Part shown: positions 22,468 to 32,855 of the stretch, in pieces | Layout: every line of letters starts with the position of its first letter | Numbering within the stretch: position 1 is the first letter of the stretch | NCBI RefSeq assembly: GCF_963678635.1 | Contig: NC_087068.1 | Coordinates: forward strand, 58,637,896-58,701,895 | Origin: Symsagittifera roscoffensis | Lineage: Eukaryota > Xenacoelomorpha > Acoela > Convolutidae | Reading direction: 5' to 3' | DNA: 64,000 nucleotides | Position numbers and translations under genes: made by a program | The notes under the pieces: generated by a model | The model's database searches: none | Told to the model about the DNA's origin: nothing | The model's input: the letters and a program-made list of their open reading frames with translations, nothing else

Positions 22468-24885
22468 AACTGTCCCAACACCGAAGAAGAAGAGATCCGA
22501 ATGTCCCAACACTGGAACATAGAGGCCTTGGGACAGCACGATGGGTCTAAACAATTAGGCAGGCAGTCTTGGGACAGTGCGAAGTATCCCAACGCTGGAG
22601 TGAGGGGTCTTGGGACAGTGTGAAGTGTCCCAACACTTGAGTATAAGGTCTTGGGACAGTACGAGGTGTCCCAAAACTAGGTCATGGGACAGTGTGAAGT
22701 GTCCAAACACTAGGTCGAAGGGTCTTGGGACAGTGCGAAGTGTCCCAACGCTGGAGTGGGTGGTCTTGGGACAGTGCTAGGTGTCCCAACACTTGAGTGT
22801 AAGGTCTCGGGACAGTACGAAGTGTCCCAACACTAGGTCTTGGGACAGTGTGAAGTGTCCCAAAACTTGAGTGGAAGGTCGTGGGACAGTGCGAAGTGTC
22901 CCAACACTTGAGTGAGAGGTCTTGGGACAGTACGAAGTGTCCCAGTACTAGGTCTTGGGACAGTGCGAGGTCTTCCAACATTCGAGCAGGTAGTCTTGGG
23001 ACAGTGCGAAGTGTCCCAACACTTGAGCAGGCAATCTTGGGACGGTGCGAAGTGTCCCAACATTTGAGTGGGAGGTCTTGGGACAGTGCGAAGTGTCCCA
23101 ACACTTGAGTGGGGGGTCTTGCGACAGTACGAGGTGTCCCAAAACTTGAGTGGGAGGTCTTGGTACAGTGCGAGGTGTGACAACACTAGGTCTTGGGACA
23201 GTGTGAAGTGTCGCAACACTAGGACGAAGGGTTTTGGGACAGTGTGAAGTGTCCCAACGCTTGAGTGGGTGGTCTTGGGACAGTGTGAAGTGTATCAGCA
23301 CTTGAGTATAAGGTCTTGGGACAGTGCGAAGTGTCCCAACACTTGATTGGGGGGTCTTGCGACAGTACGAGGTGTCCCAAAACTTGAGTGGGAGGTCTTG
23401 GTACAGTGCGAGGTGTGACAACACTAGGTCTTGGGACAGTGTGAAGTGTCGCAACACTAGGACGAAGGGTTTTGGGACAGTGTGAAGTGTCCCAACGCTT
23501 GAGTGGGTGGTCTTGGGACAGTGTGAAGTGTATCAGCACTTGAGTATAAGGTCTTGGGACAGTACGAAGTGTCACAACACTAGGTCTTGGGACAGTGTGA
23601 AGTGTCCCAACACTTGAGTGGAAGGTCGTCCGACAGTGCGAAGAGTCCCAACACTTGAGTGAGAGGTCTTGGGACAGTACGAAGTGTCCCAGTACTAGGT
23701 CTTGGGACAGTGCGAGGTCTTCCAACATTCGAGCAGGTAGTCTTGGGACGGTGCGAAGTGTCCCAACATTTGAGTGGTAGGTTTTGGGAAGTGCGAAGTG
23801 TCCCAACACTGGAGTGATAGGTCTTGCGACAGTACGAGGTGTCCCAAAACTTGAGTGGGGGGTCTTGATACAGTGCGAGGTGTCACAACACTAGGTCTTG
23901 GGACAGTGTGAAGTGTCGCAACACTAGGACGAAGGGTCTTGGGACAGAGTGAAGTGTCCCAACGCTTGAGTGGGTGGTGTTGGGACAAGGTGAAGTGTCC
24001 CAACACTTGAGTATAAGGTCTTGGGACAGTACGAGGTGTCCCAACACTAGGTCTTGGTACAGTGTGAAGTGTCCCAACACTAGGACGAAGGGTCTTGGGA
24101 CAGTGCTAGATGTCCCAACAGTTGAGTGGGAGGTCTTGGGACAGTGCTAGCTGTCCAAACGCTAGGTGTTGGGACAGTGTGAAGTGTCCCAACACTAGGA
24201 GGAAGGGTCTTGGGACAGTGCGAAGTGTCCCAACACTTGAGTGGAAGGTCGTGGGTCTGTGCGAAAGACCCCAACACTTTAGTGAGAGGTCTTGGGACAG
24301 TATGAAGTGTCCCAGCACTAGATCTTGGGACAGTGCGAGGTGTCCCAACACTCGAGGAGGTTGTCTTGGGACAGTGCGAAGTATCCCAACGCTGGAGTGA
24401 GGGGTCTTGGGACAGTGCGAAGTGTCCCAACACTTGAGTGGGAGGTCTTGGGACAGTGCGAGGTGTCCCAACACTAGGTCTTGAGACAGTTTGAAGTGTC
24501 CCAACACTAGGAAGAAGTGTCTTGGGACAGAGTGAAGTGTCCCAACGCTTGAGTGGGTGGTGTTGGGACAAGGTGAAGTGTCCCAACACTTGAGTATAAG
24601 GTGTTGGGACAGTACGAGGTGTCCCAACACTAGGTCATGGGACAGTGTGAAGTGTCCCAACACTAGGACGGAGGGTCTTGGGACAGTGCGAAATGTCCCA
24701 ACGCTGGAGTGGGTGGTCTTGGGACTGTGATAGGTGTCCTAACACTTGAGTGTAAGGTCCTGGGACAGTACGAAGTGTCCCAACACTAGGACAAGGGGTC
24801 TTGGGACAGTGCGAAGTGTCCCAAAACTTGAGTATAAGTGCGAGGTGTTCCCACACCAGGCCATGGGACAGCGTGACGTCTGGCA
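22468..24885. repeat. Minisatellite 2, same family as minisatellite 1
   Basis: About 2.4 kb of the same 41/33 bp units with the TGTCCCAA/TTGGGACA dyad, nearly twice as long as in element 1. Blocks of several units are themselves repeated: about 23100-23220 recurs at about 23340-23460, carrying the same variant units. Growth by unequal exchange of multi-unit blocks is the likely cause. It stops about 50 bases before the gag start codon. Confidence 0.9.
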
Positions 24886-24938
24886 CAGAAACCTGTATAT
24901 ATTAATTTTGTAAAATAAGAAAATTTGTAAGTAAAATC

Positions 24939-25523
24939 ATGAATCGATGTAGGGTACCGATAGCAGATAAGAGAGTTCAAATATCAAAGAAAAACCATAA
25001 CTCGTCGCAAAGAAGAACAATACTGTCGGATCCGAAGTTAATGAGAGAGAACTTTTCAGTGAACACAAGAAGCGCAAAAGAACATAAGACGAAAGAAAGA
25101 GCTGTGGATGGACAAACTGTACCTGCAATAGAAATTGATCTTGAGACACGAGATCAGAGTGTTGACGAGGTGCAAAGAAAAACAACGGAATCAACAACAA
25201 TGCCAAATGTGGAAGAACAAGAGAAGGAGACGACAGAGTTTTCACCAATTTATATTGTAGAAGACACAACGAGTAACACGCCGGAATCGATAAAAGAGGA
25301 TTCTCAAAGAACGTCGTTCACGGAGAGGATTGCAGCGATGGTTGGAATGAAACCAAGAGAGAAGAAGGAGGTGGTACAAACGACCGAGAAAAGCAAAACA
25401 TTTGGAACAGTTTCTGCAATAACAACAGAGGCCAAACAAGACGATGAGAAGATCAAATGTGGGGCAATAGCTAACCATGAAAAAACAATTTCTCTTGAGC
25501 TGGGAGACTCGATGGCAAAGTAG
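24939..25523 (+). CDS. gag: gag N-terminal region, element 2 (194 aa to stop)
   Basis: ATG at 24939 matches the start at 5337 in element 1 and lies just after the minisatellite. The product is highly charged (Lys, Glu, Thr), low in hydrophobic residues and probably disordered with short helices. Landmarks: NRCRVPIADKRVQ start, ERIAAMVGMKPREKKEVV near residue 125-145. It ends at TAG 25521-25523, where element 1 has TTG, so the stop is secondary and gag continued into the coiled-coil region. The role is presumed to be the N-terminal extension of the capsid precursor. Confidence 0.55.
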   Translation: MNRCRVPIADKRVQISKKNHNSSQRRTILSDPKLMRENFSVNTRSAKEHKTKERAVDGQTVPAIEIDLETRDQSVDEVQRKTTESTTMPNVEEQEKETTEFSPIYIVEDTTSNTPESIKEDSQRTSFTERIAAMVGMKPREKKEVVQTTEKSKTFGTVSAITTEAKQDDEKIKCGAIANHEKTISLELGDSMAK

Positions 25524-26170
25524 GAGCATATCGACAAAAAATTGAAGTGCAGCGAAGAAGATCGACAAATGTCCCAATACGATACAATAAAAACGAGAAC
25601 CTGGCAAGGGCAACAGAAGAAAAGCTACAGCAGATGTCAGAAAAAGTAGAGGCTACCGACAAAGAGCGTGAGAGATAGATCAAAAATGATATGCAGGAAA
25701 TGAAGCAACGGTACGACACTGTAAACGAAAAGTTGTGGAACCTAAAGACGAGAATGGACACAATGAGCAGAGACCAAGCAGAGAGTTCATGTGCTATACA
25801 GTCCAAATTGGATGATCTCTTGAGAAACTCTACAGCACAAGACAAGCTGGTAGCAGATAGACCGCAAGGCACCAGAGTTGACCTCACAGAACCGCAACGG
25901 AATAAACCGGAGTCTACACCGTTAACCCAGATTGCAGCGAGCACCGGGGCAGGGGGGTCGAAGACCATCATGAAGGGGGATCCTCGAACACTTCGAATGC
26001 ACCAGAGATCTCAAGCACGAACAATAATGAAGGACCTGACGCCATGACAAGCACCTGGGAGATGATGAACAGGACACTGGAAGCGTTCGAGACAAGGAAC
26101 ACTGACTCGGGTGATAGAGGAAGTGGTAAATCCAGGAAGACCTTCAAGAAATTTAAAGAAATAGGCAGGA
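25524..26170 (+). pseudogene. gag: gag coiled-coil region, element 2 (broken)
   Basis: Continues gag in shifted frames. The open stretch 25691-26047 carries MKQRYDTVNEKLWNLKTRMD, a heptad-like coiled coil, then SSCAIQSKLDDLLRNS. It then passes through a Ser/Gly-rich linker (GDRGSGKSRK near 26110) and breaks at about 26165. There the sequence jumps to the region just before the zinc knuckles, so the capsid core is missing from this first copy. Confidence 0.55.
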
Positions 26171-26904
26171 ATATTCAAGGAGAAGGCCAAAAGCAAAGGT
26201 CGTAATGGAACAAGCCGAGAGATGATATGGATAAACGTAGGTAATGCGCAAATTGCGGATCAGCGGATCATCACGTGGCGGATTGCACGACATACAAACA
26301 AGGCATGAAAAGTCTGGGATACGCTCCGGATGAAGAAGACATGAGCCACACGGAGCAATACGAGTTTTACAGTAGCTTAATCATCAAAATAGGCGCAAGG
26401 TGCTTCTTCTGTAACTCAGAGAGCCATTTCAGGATGGACTGTCCATTATTTTGGGAGACTGTGAAGAATCAAAATCATCCCAAACATAAATAAGCGCTGG
26501 CTGCGGTACAGAATACGAGGAACAGACAAGTCGAAATCGATTTGAAGACACAGAGGCAGCGGGTGGGGAATTACCAACAGAGGCGGTGAAAGCGGTAACG
26601 TAGGTCAGAAGTGCAATGGAAGCTGGAGGTTGGGAATTCACTGGAGATAAACTACGAGAAAGCTGCTGCAGAAGCAATCAACAAAGTGAAACAAGACTTG
26701 GCTACGAAAGAAATCGAGGAACGACTGAGACAGGAGATAGAGAAGCAGAAATTGAATGAGACACCTGCAGAACGATCTCAAGGCAGGATGCCACAGAGAA
26801 TGCATCGCACGATGGTAGTTGCAACACTCTGAAGATGATGACGGGGAAACCATTTGCCATAACGAAAATTGGAGCGAGAATAATGTCGGTAATTACCGTG
26901 GGTG
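26171..26904 (+). pseudogene. gag: gag zinc-knuckle segment, first copy
   Basis: Holds two intact nucleocapsid-type CX2CX4HX4C knuckles: CANCGSADHHVADC at 26245-26286 and CFFCNSESHFRMDC at 26401-26442, separated by about 38 residues. A TAA sits directly before the first. Knuckles of this kind bind RNA in retroelement Gag. Downstream, 26611-26832 encodes a charged helix (INKVKQDLATKEIEERLRQE), then the TGKPFAITKIGARI segment that leads towards the protease. This copy is the only one with both knuckles complete. Confidence 0.65.
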
Positions 26905-28179
26905 GTCACGAAGTAAAGTTCAAAGACGACTCGGATGGCTGCATTGACACATGTGTGGAAGTCATGAGACTACACTTAGAACAGGACAACTTGAATGACG
27001 AAAGTCAGGCCTGCACAGCAATACTGAGCAATCTAGAGGGCAGAGCGTTGAAATGCGTAGTGGCAAAGAAGGAAGAGGAACGGGATACAGCAGACAAGAT
27101 ATTCGAAATAATGTTGAATCGATTCGGATCAGGGATGAAGGGCGACCGAGCGATGATGAGATTTGAAAAAAGAAGGCAGAGGGACGACGAGTCAATCTCG
27201 ATAGGTTCCTGGATGATCTTGAGAGACTGAGAAGAAGGAGTGGCCCGGAAGAATTGAGAAACAGGAGAAGTTTCAGCATCGCCTCGAAGTTCATCGACGG
27301 GGTAAAAAGTGACGACTTGAGAACGATGTTGGCAACGTATTATACACTTTCAAAAGATAATGCAGCAACCGCGGAGGAGATGAGACAAACGTCTAGGGAA
27401 TACATGTTGATGAAACCAAAGAAGTATTCGTACTCAGAGGGCAGAAATATGCAAGGGGGAGGCCAACAGCAAAGGTCGTCATGGTACAAGCCGAGAGATG
27501 ATAGGGATAAACCTAAGTCATGCGCAAATGGCAGGTCAGCGGATCATCACGTGGCGGATTGTACGACATACAAACAAGGCATGAAAAGTCTGGGATACGC
27601 TCCGGAGGAAGAAGACATGAGCCCAACGGAGCAATACTAGTTTTACAGTGGCTTAATCATCAAAATAGGCGCAAGGTGCTCCTTCTGTAACCCAAAGAGC
27701 CATTTCAGGATGGACTGTCCATTATTTTGAGAGACTTTGAAGAATCAAAATCATCCTAAACATAAATAAGCGCTGGCTGCGGTACAGAATACGAGGAACA
27801 GACAAGTCGAAATCGATTTGAAGACACAGAGGCAGCGGGTGGGGAATTACCAACAGAGGCGGTGAAAGCGGTAACGTAGGTCAGAAGTGCAATGGAAGCT
27901 GAGGTTGGGAATTCACTGGAGATAAACTACGAGAAATCTGCTGCAGATGCAATCAACAAAGTGAAACAAGACTTGACTACGAAAGAAATCGAGCAACGAC
28001 TGAGACAGGAGATAGAGAAGCAGAAATTGAATGAGACACCTGCAGAACGATATCAAGGCAGGATGCCACAGAGAATGCATCACACGATGGTAGTTGCAAC
28101 ACTCTGAAGATGATGACGGGGAAACCATTTGCCATAACGAAAATTGGAGCGAGAATAAGGTCGGTTATTACCGTGGGTG
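26905..28179 (+). pseudogene. gag: gag core tandem unit 1 (1275 bp)
   Basis: Contains the capsid core (FKDDSDGCIDT, RLHLEQDNLNDESQ, ACTAILSNLEGRALK, DTADKIFEIMLNRFGSGMKG), the FSIASKFIDGVKSDDLRTML segment, knuckle 1 and knuckle 2, and the KVKQDL helix. A frame change lies near 27230. Knuckle 1 reads CANGRSADHHVADC, so its second cysteine is lost, while knuckle 2 is intact. A TAG follows PTEQY at 27638. The core fits the retrotransposon Gag capsid family by its tryptophan/leucine pattern and position before the knuckles. Confidence 0.6.
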
Positions 28180-29454
28180 GTCACGAAGTAAAGTTCAAAG
28201 ACGACTCGGATGGCTGCATTGACACATGGGTGGAAGTCATGAGACTACACTTAGAACAGGACAACTTGAATGACAAAAGTCAGGCCTGCACAGCAATACT
28301 GAGCAATCTAGAGGGCAGAGCGTTGAAAAGCGTAGTGGCAAAGAAGGAAGAGGAACGGGATACAGCAGACAAGATATTCGAAATAATGTTGAATCGATTC
28401 GGATCAGGGATGAAGGGCGACCGAGCGATGATGAGATTTGAAAAAAGAAGGCAGAGGGACGACGAGTCAATCTCGATAGGTTCCTGGATGATCTTGAGAG
28501 ACTGAGAAGAAGGAGTGGCCCGGAAGAATTGAGAAACAGGAGAAGTTTCAGCATCGCCTCGAAGTTCATCGACGGGGTAAAAAGTGACGACTTGAGAACG
28601 ATGTTGGCAACGTATTATACACTTTCAAAAGATAATGCAGCAACCGCGGAGGAGATGAGACAAACGTCTAGGGAATACATGTTGATGAAACCAAAGAAGT
28701 ATTCGTACTCAGAGGGCAGAAATATGCAAGGGGGAGGCCAACAGCAAAGGTCGTCATGGTACAAGCCGAGAGATGATAGGGATAAACCTAAGTCATGCGC
28801 AAATGGCAGGTCAGCGGATCATCACGTGGCGGATTGTACGACATACAAACAAGGCATGAAAAGTCTGGGATACGCTCCGGAGGAAGAAGACATGAGCCCA
28901 ACGGAGCAATACTAGTTTTACAGTGGCTTAATCATCAAAATAGGCGCAAGGTGCTCCTTCTGTAACCCAAAGAGCCATTTCAGGATGGACTGTCCATTAT
29001 TTTGAGAGACTTTGAAGAATCAAAATCATCCTAAACATAAATAAGCGCTGGCTGCGGTACAGAATACGAGGAACAGACAAGTCGAAATCGATTTGAAGAC
29101 ACAGAGGCAGCGGGTGGGGAATTACCAACAGAGGCGGTGAAAGCGGTAACGTAGGTCAGAAGTGCAATGGAAGCTGAGGTTGGGAATTCACTGGAGATAA
29201 ACTACGAGAAATCTGCTGCAGATGCAATCAACAAAGTGAAACAAGACTTGACTACGAAAGAAATCGAGCAACGACTGAGACAGGAGATAGAGAAGCAGAA
29301 ATTGAATGAGACACCTGCAGAACGATATCAAGGCAGGATGCCACAGAGAATGCATCACACGATGGTAGTTGCAACACTCTGAAGATGATGACGGGGAAAC
29401 CATTTGCCATAACGAAAATTGGAGCGAGAATAAGGTCGGTTATTACCGTGGGTG
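28180..29454 (+). pseudogene. gag: gag core tandem unit 2 (1275 bp)
   Basis: Exact-looking repeat of unit 1 over most of its length. The open stretches 28529-28915 and 29167-29382 translate identically to 27254-27640 and 27892-28107. It carries the same frame change, the same lost cysteine in knuckle 1 and the same TAG. In the core, LEGRALK is followed by SV instead of CV. Such identity means a very recent duplication or an assembly duplication. Confidence 0.6.
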
Positions 29455-30105
29455 GTCACGAAGTAAAGTTCAAAGACGACTCGGATGGCTGCATTGACAC
29501 ATGGGTGGAAGTCATGAGACTACACTTAGAACAGGACAACTTGAATGACAAAAGTCAGGCCTGCACAGCAATACTGAGCAATCTAGAGGGCAGAGCGTTG
29601 AAAAGCGTAGTGGCAAAGAAGGAAGAGGAACGGGATACAGCAGACAAGATATTCGAAATAATGTTGAATCGAAATAATATTGAACATAAATAAACGCTGG
29701 CTGCGGTACAGAATACGAGGAACAGACAAGTCGAAATCGATTTGAAGAACACAGAGACAGCGGGTGGGGAATTACCAACAGAGGCGGTGAAAGCGGTAAC
29801 GTAGGTCAGAAGTGCAATGGAAGCTGAGGTTGGGAATTCACTGGAGATAAACTACGAGAAAGATGCTGCAGAAGCAATCAACAAAGTGAAACAAGACTTG
29901 GCTACAAAAGAGATCGAGCAACGATTGAGGCAGGAGATAGAGAAGCAGAAACTGAATGAGACACTCTGCAGAACAATCCCAGCGCCGGAGGCAACAGAGA
30001 GTACAACAAACGGTGGTAATTGCAACAATTTGAAAATGATGACGGGGAAACCATTTGCCATAACGAAAATTGGAGCAAGAATAATGTCGGTAATTACCGT
30101 GGGAT
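29455..30105 (+). pseudogene. gag: gag core tandem unit 3 (internally deleted)
   Basis: Starts like units 1 and 2 with the capsid core, open in 29385-29693, but is cut at about 29673 and rejoined near 29685 to the segment after the knuckles (CATAAATAAACGCTGG). About 600 bases, including both knuckles, are lost. The KVKQDLATKEIEQRL helix (29817-30000) and the segment leading to protease remain. This is the only unit that connects to pol, so any Gag-Pol read from here would lack zinc knuckles. Confidence 0.6.
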
Positions 30106-30807
30106 GTGTACGCAGATTACTTGAGCACAGTAAGCCCGCAAACAACTTCTAGAGCCGTGAGGGCACTACTCACGAGGGGTAGCAGCAAATCAGTTGGCGT
30201 CGACATTAGGTACATGGAAGCATATGGTCCACATGAGGTGATGCTAAACATAGATGGAATGAACATCTACAGGAAGACAATGATAACATGCGATGAAGAC
30301 CTAGCCGGAGAAATTTACGTGGGTAGAGAAGAACTAAAAGTGAGATCGATTGGACATTGTGCCATGTTAGAAGAAGACGCGATGCATATAGGGACGGAAG
30401 CGGACGTATCTGGACATTTACTAGACATAAGTGGAAGGAAGACTCAACTGCGTGGGTCATTGGACACAGGGGCAGGCTTGAGCGTCATACCAATCGAAAC
30501 ATGGAACAGGATGGTCTTCGACAAAGATGATTTGATAGATTCGAGAAAATGGCTGTCAGCAGCAAACAAAGGGGCGCTGCGGGTACTAGGCAGAACACCA
30601 ATAATAGCCCTAAACATGGGGGAACGCAATTTGTGGATGAGCTTCCTCGTGGTGGAGAATCTAGATGAGTCTGATCAATTTGTTTTAGGTAGAGACTTCA
30701 TCAGGAATTTCGTTGTAACAATTGATCAAAACAATGCGATGTTCAGGATTCGGAACCCGGAAAGGAAGTATGTGATTAAACCGATAAATTTAATAATGGC
30801 GAATTAG
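30106..30807 (+). CDS. pro: Retroviral-type aspartic protease
   Basis: Open for about 233 codons. The catalytic motif LDTGA is at residues 119-123 (Asp at residue 120, codon 30463-30465), followed by LSVIPIETW. The partner motif VLGRDFI occurs near residue 193. Together these fit the retropepsin fold, which works as a dimer and cuts Gag and Gag-Pol in the particle. The first codon in this frame is GTG, and a TAA lies just upstream at 30091, so the gene was probably entered from gag by frameshift or fusion rather than by its own start. It is the best-preserved pol part in element 2. It is not included in the 9.17 kb duplication. Confidence 0.8.
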   Translation: MYADYLSTVSPQTTSRAVRALLTRGSSKSVGVDIRYMEAYGPHEVMLNIDGMNIYRKTMITCDEDLAGEIYVGREELKVRSIGHCAMLEEDAMHIGTEADVSGHLLDISGRKTQLRGSLDTGAGLSVIPIETWNRMVFDKDDLIDSRKWLSAANKGALRVLGRTPIIALNMGERNLWMSFLVVENLDESDQFVLGRDFIRNFVVTIDQNNAMFRIRNPERKYVIKPINLIMAN

Positions 30808-30825
30808 AACAAAGCACCGGTATTC

Positions 30826-32855
30826 TTGAGTAGGAGGGTAAGGCTGAAAGCGAAAGAAGCGGCAATAAAAAGCTTGTGGACGAAAAAACATAATGAACTA
30901 AGTGACAACAAGCAAGTATGCATAGTCCCAAATCCAAATAGTCAAAGTGTTGCTATTTTAGGAAGATCCTTCTCGATAACCAAGGGGGGCTTCTGCGTCA
31001 GTGTCTTGTTGAATACTCTTGATATACCTATCACGATCCAGAGGGGAAGGAAAATGAGATACGCTCTACCTGTGAAAACTCGATATAAAATGACTGAAAA
31101 TGTAAGAGAAAATGAAGTTCTTGATTGTCCTAGTCATTGGGACAAGATTTGTATCTTAAGAAGATTGAAGAAATTAAAATATTCATCAGGTCTTGTGAAT
31201 TCGCTTAAGTACGAGACAGACGATAGACTTTCGAGCTGTTCGAAGTTTCCGGAAAGACCCAAATTAGAGGAATTGGAAAGAGATAAACCGGTTTTAGAAA
31301 TAGAGCACTTGAGGGACAAGGTGACGGACGAACAGCTCGAAGCCATCAAGGACGTACTAGATTGGAACGAGGACGTTTTATCGAAACATAAAGCAGACAT
31401 CGGATGTTGTAACTTTGTGGAAAACGAAATAGAGCTCGAAGAGTCGGCGGTACCACACAGGAAGGGGGCGAGGCGTATGACCGCTAACATGTCGGATGCA
31501 TTTAGAAAAGAAATTGAAACCCTACTAGAGTATGATACGATAGAACCATCCGAATCACTGTGTGCGTGTGGAGTAGTGATAACTAAGAAGAAAGGCGACC
31601 AACTAAGGTTTTGTTGTGACTTTCGATATCTGAACTCCGTCACGGTGAAAGATGCCTATCCCATACCTAGGATTGATCAGAGCCTCTCAAAATTAGGGAC
31701 GCAAATTTTTTTACAACTCTCGATTTGGGTTCGACCTTTGGCAGGTCCCACTGAGGAAGCAGGACAGGGACAAAACTGGGTTTGCTTGCAAGCTAGGGCT
31801 GATCCAATGGAAGAGGATGCCCTTTGGCCTTTGCAACTCCACGGCTACGTTCCAACGATTGATGGCACACGCATTGACAAGTGTAACGAAGAAATATGGC
31901 AACCTGTTGATGTGCTACGTGGACCACGTGGTAATAGCGACACCTACACTAGAGGACCGCATCGAGCGACTAGATGAGGTGTTCGCTTGTATGAAAAGAG
32001 CAGGACTAAAATGCAAGCCATCAAAGTGCGAGATACTCAAGGACTCAATTAAAGATCTGGGGAGTATGGTGGATAAACATGGCATCAGACGAGACCCAGA
32101 TGCAGTAGAAAGGGTGCTGACTTGGAAATCACCAAAAACGGAGCACCAACTGATGAGCTTCTTGGGTTTTGCGAACTACTATAGGGAATTCATTAAGGGC
32201 TATGCAGACAAAGTGTACCCGATGCAACAAATCATGAGGCACAAAGGCAAGAAATTCATGTGGAACAATGCAATGAAAGAGTCATTCCAGAGGAAAAAGA
32301 AGGAGTTGTGTGAAGCACCTGTGCTAGGTATGCCGACGGAAAAAGAGATGTACATGCTGGATACGGATGCGTCGGTGGTAGCAATCTCGGGCATACTCCA
32401 TCAAGAGCAGGAATGGAACGGGAAGACAGTCTTGAGACCGATAGCATACGGGAGCAAAGTCTTGAGTGATACATAAAAAAAAGTACGGCGCGCCCAAGGC
32501 AGAAATGTTTGCGGTTGTCACCTTTGTTGAGAAAAACAGGGCGTACCTAGGTAGCGAACCATTCAAGTTACGGGTCAACAATAGAGCACTAAGCTGGTTG
32601 AAAACGTACTGAATGGATCAGAGCTAAATTAGCAGATGGATAATTCGCTTGGATGGCTACAATATGATCATTGAACACAGGAAAAGAGATAATTATCAAA
32701 ATGCCTATAGCTTGAGTAAGGAGACGGAATTTTATGAAAGACAGGAACAAAGGGAGGCGGACAAGCCAGAAATCAAAGATGGCTTCTCTTTTATAGACAA
32801 CGAAACATACGACAGCCTTCCACGAGATGGCTCGACAAGTCAGGTAAATCAATAG
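30826..32855 (+). pseudogene. pol: Reverse transcriptase-RNase H, copy 1 (broken)
   Basis: Ty3/gypsy-type RT followed by RNase H. RT landmarks: FRKEIETLLEYDTIEPSES, FCCDFRYLNSVTVKDAYPIPRID, then a frame change near 31707, MPFGLCNSTATFQRLM at 31817, and the active site read as YVDH at 31916-31927, where copy 2 has YVDD. RNase H follows with LDTDASVVAISGILHQ near 32350-32400. It breaks near 32476, and the VDNRALSWL motif of copy 2 is read VNNRALSWL here (near 32574), losing another catalytic Asp. The GFANYYREFIKGYAD motif is typical of gypsy elements. The enzyme would copy element RNA into DNA in particles. Several lesions make this copy inactive. Confidence 0.8.

Noticed and set aside
22682-24886. 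Long minus-strand open frames over the minisatellite (up to 196 residues with repeated TVPRP and LGHFALSQD motifs)
   Set aside because: They come from a 41 bp unit that cycles through all frames and shift wherever unit length changes. They lack starts, codon bias and conservation of frame between the two arrays.
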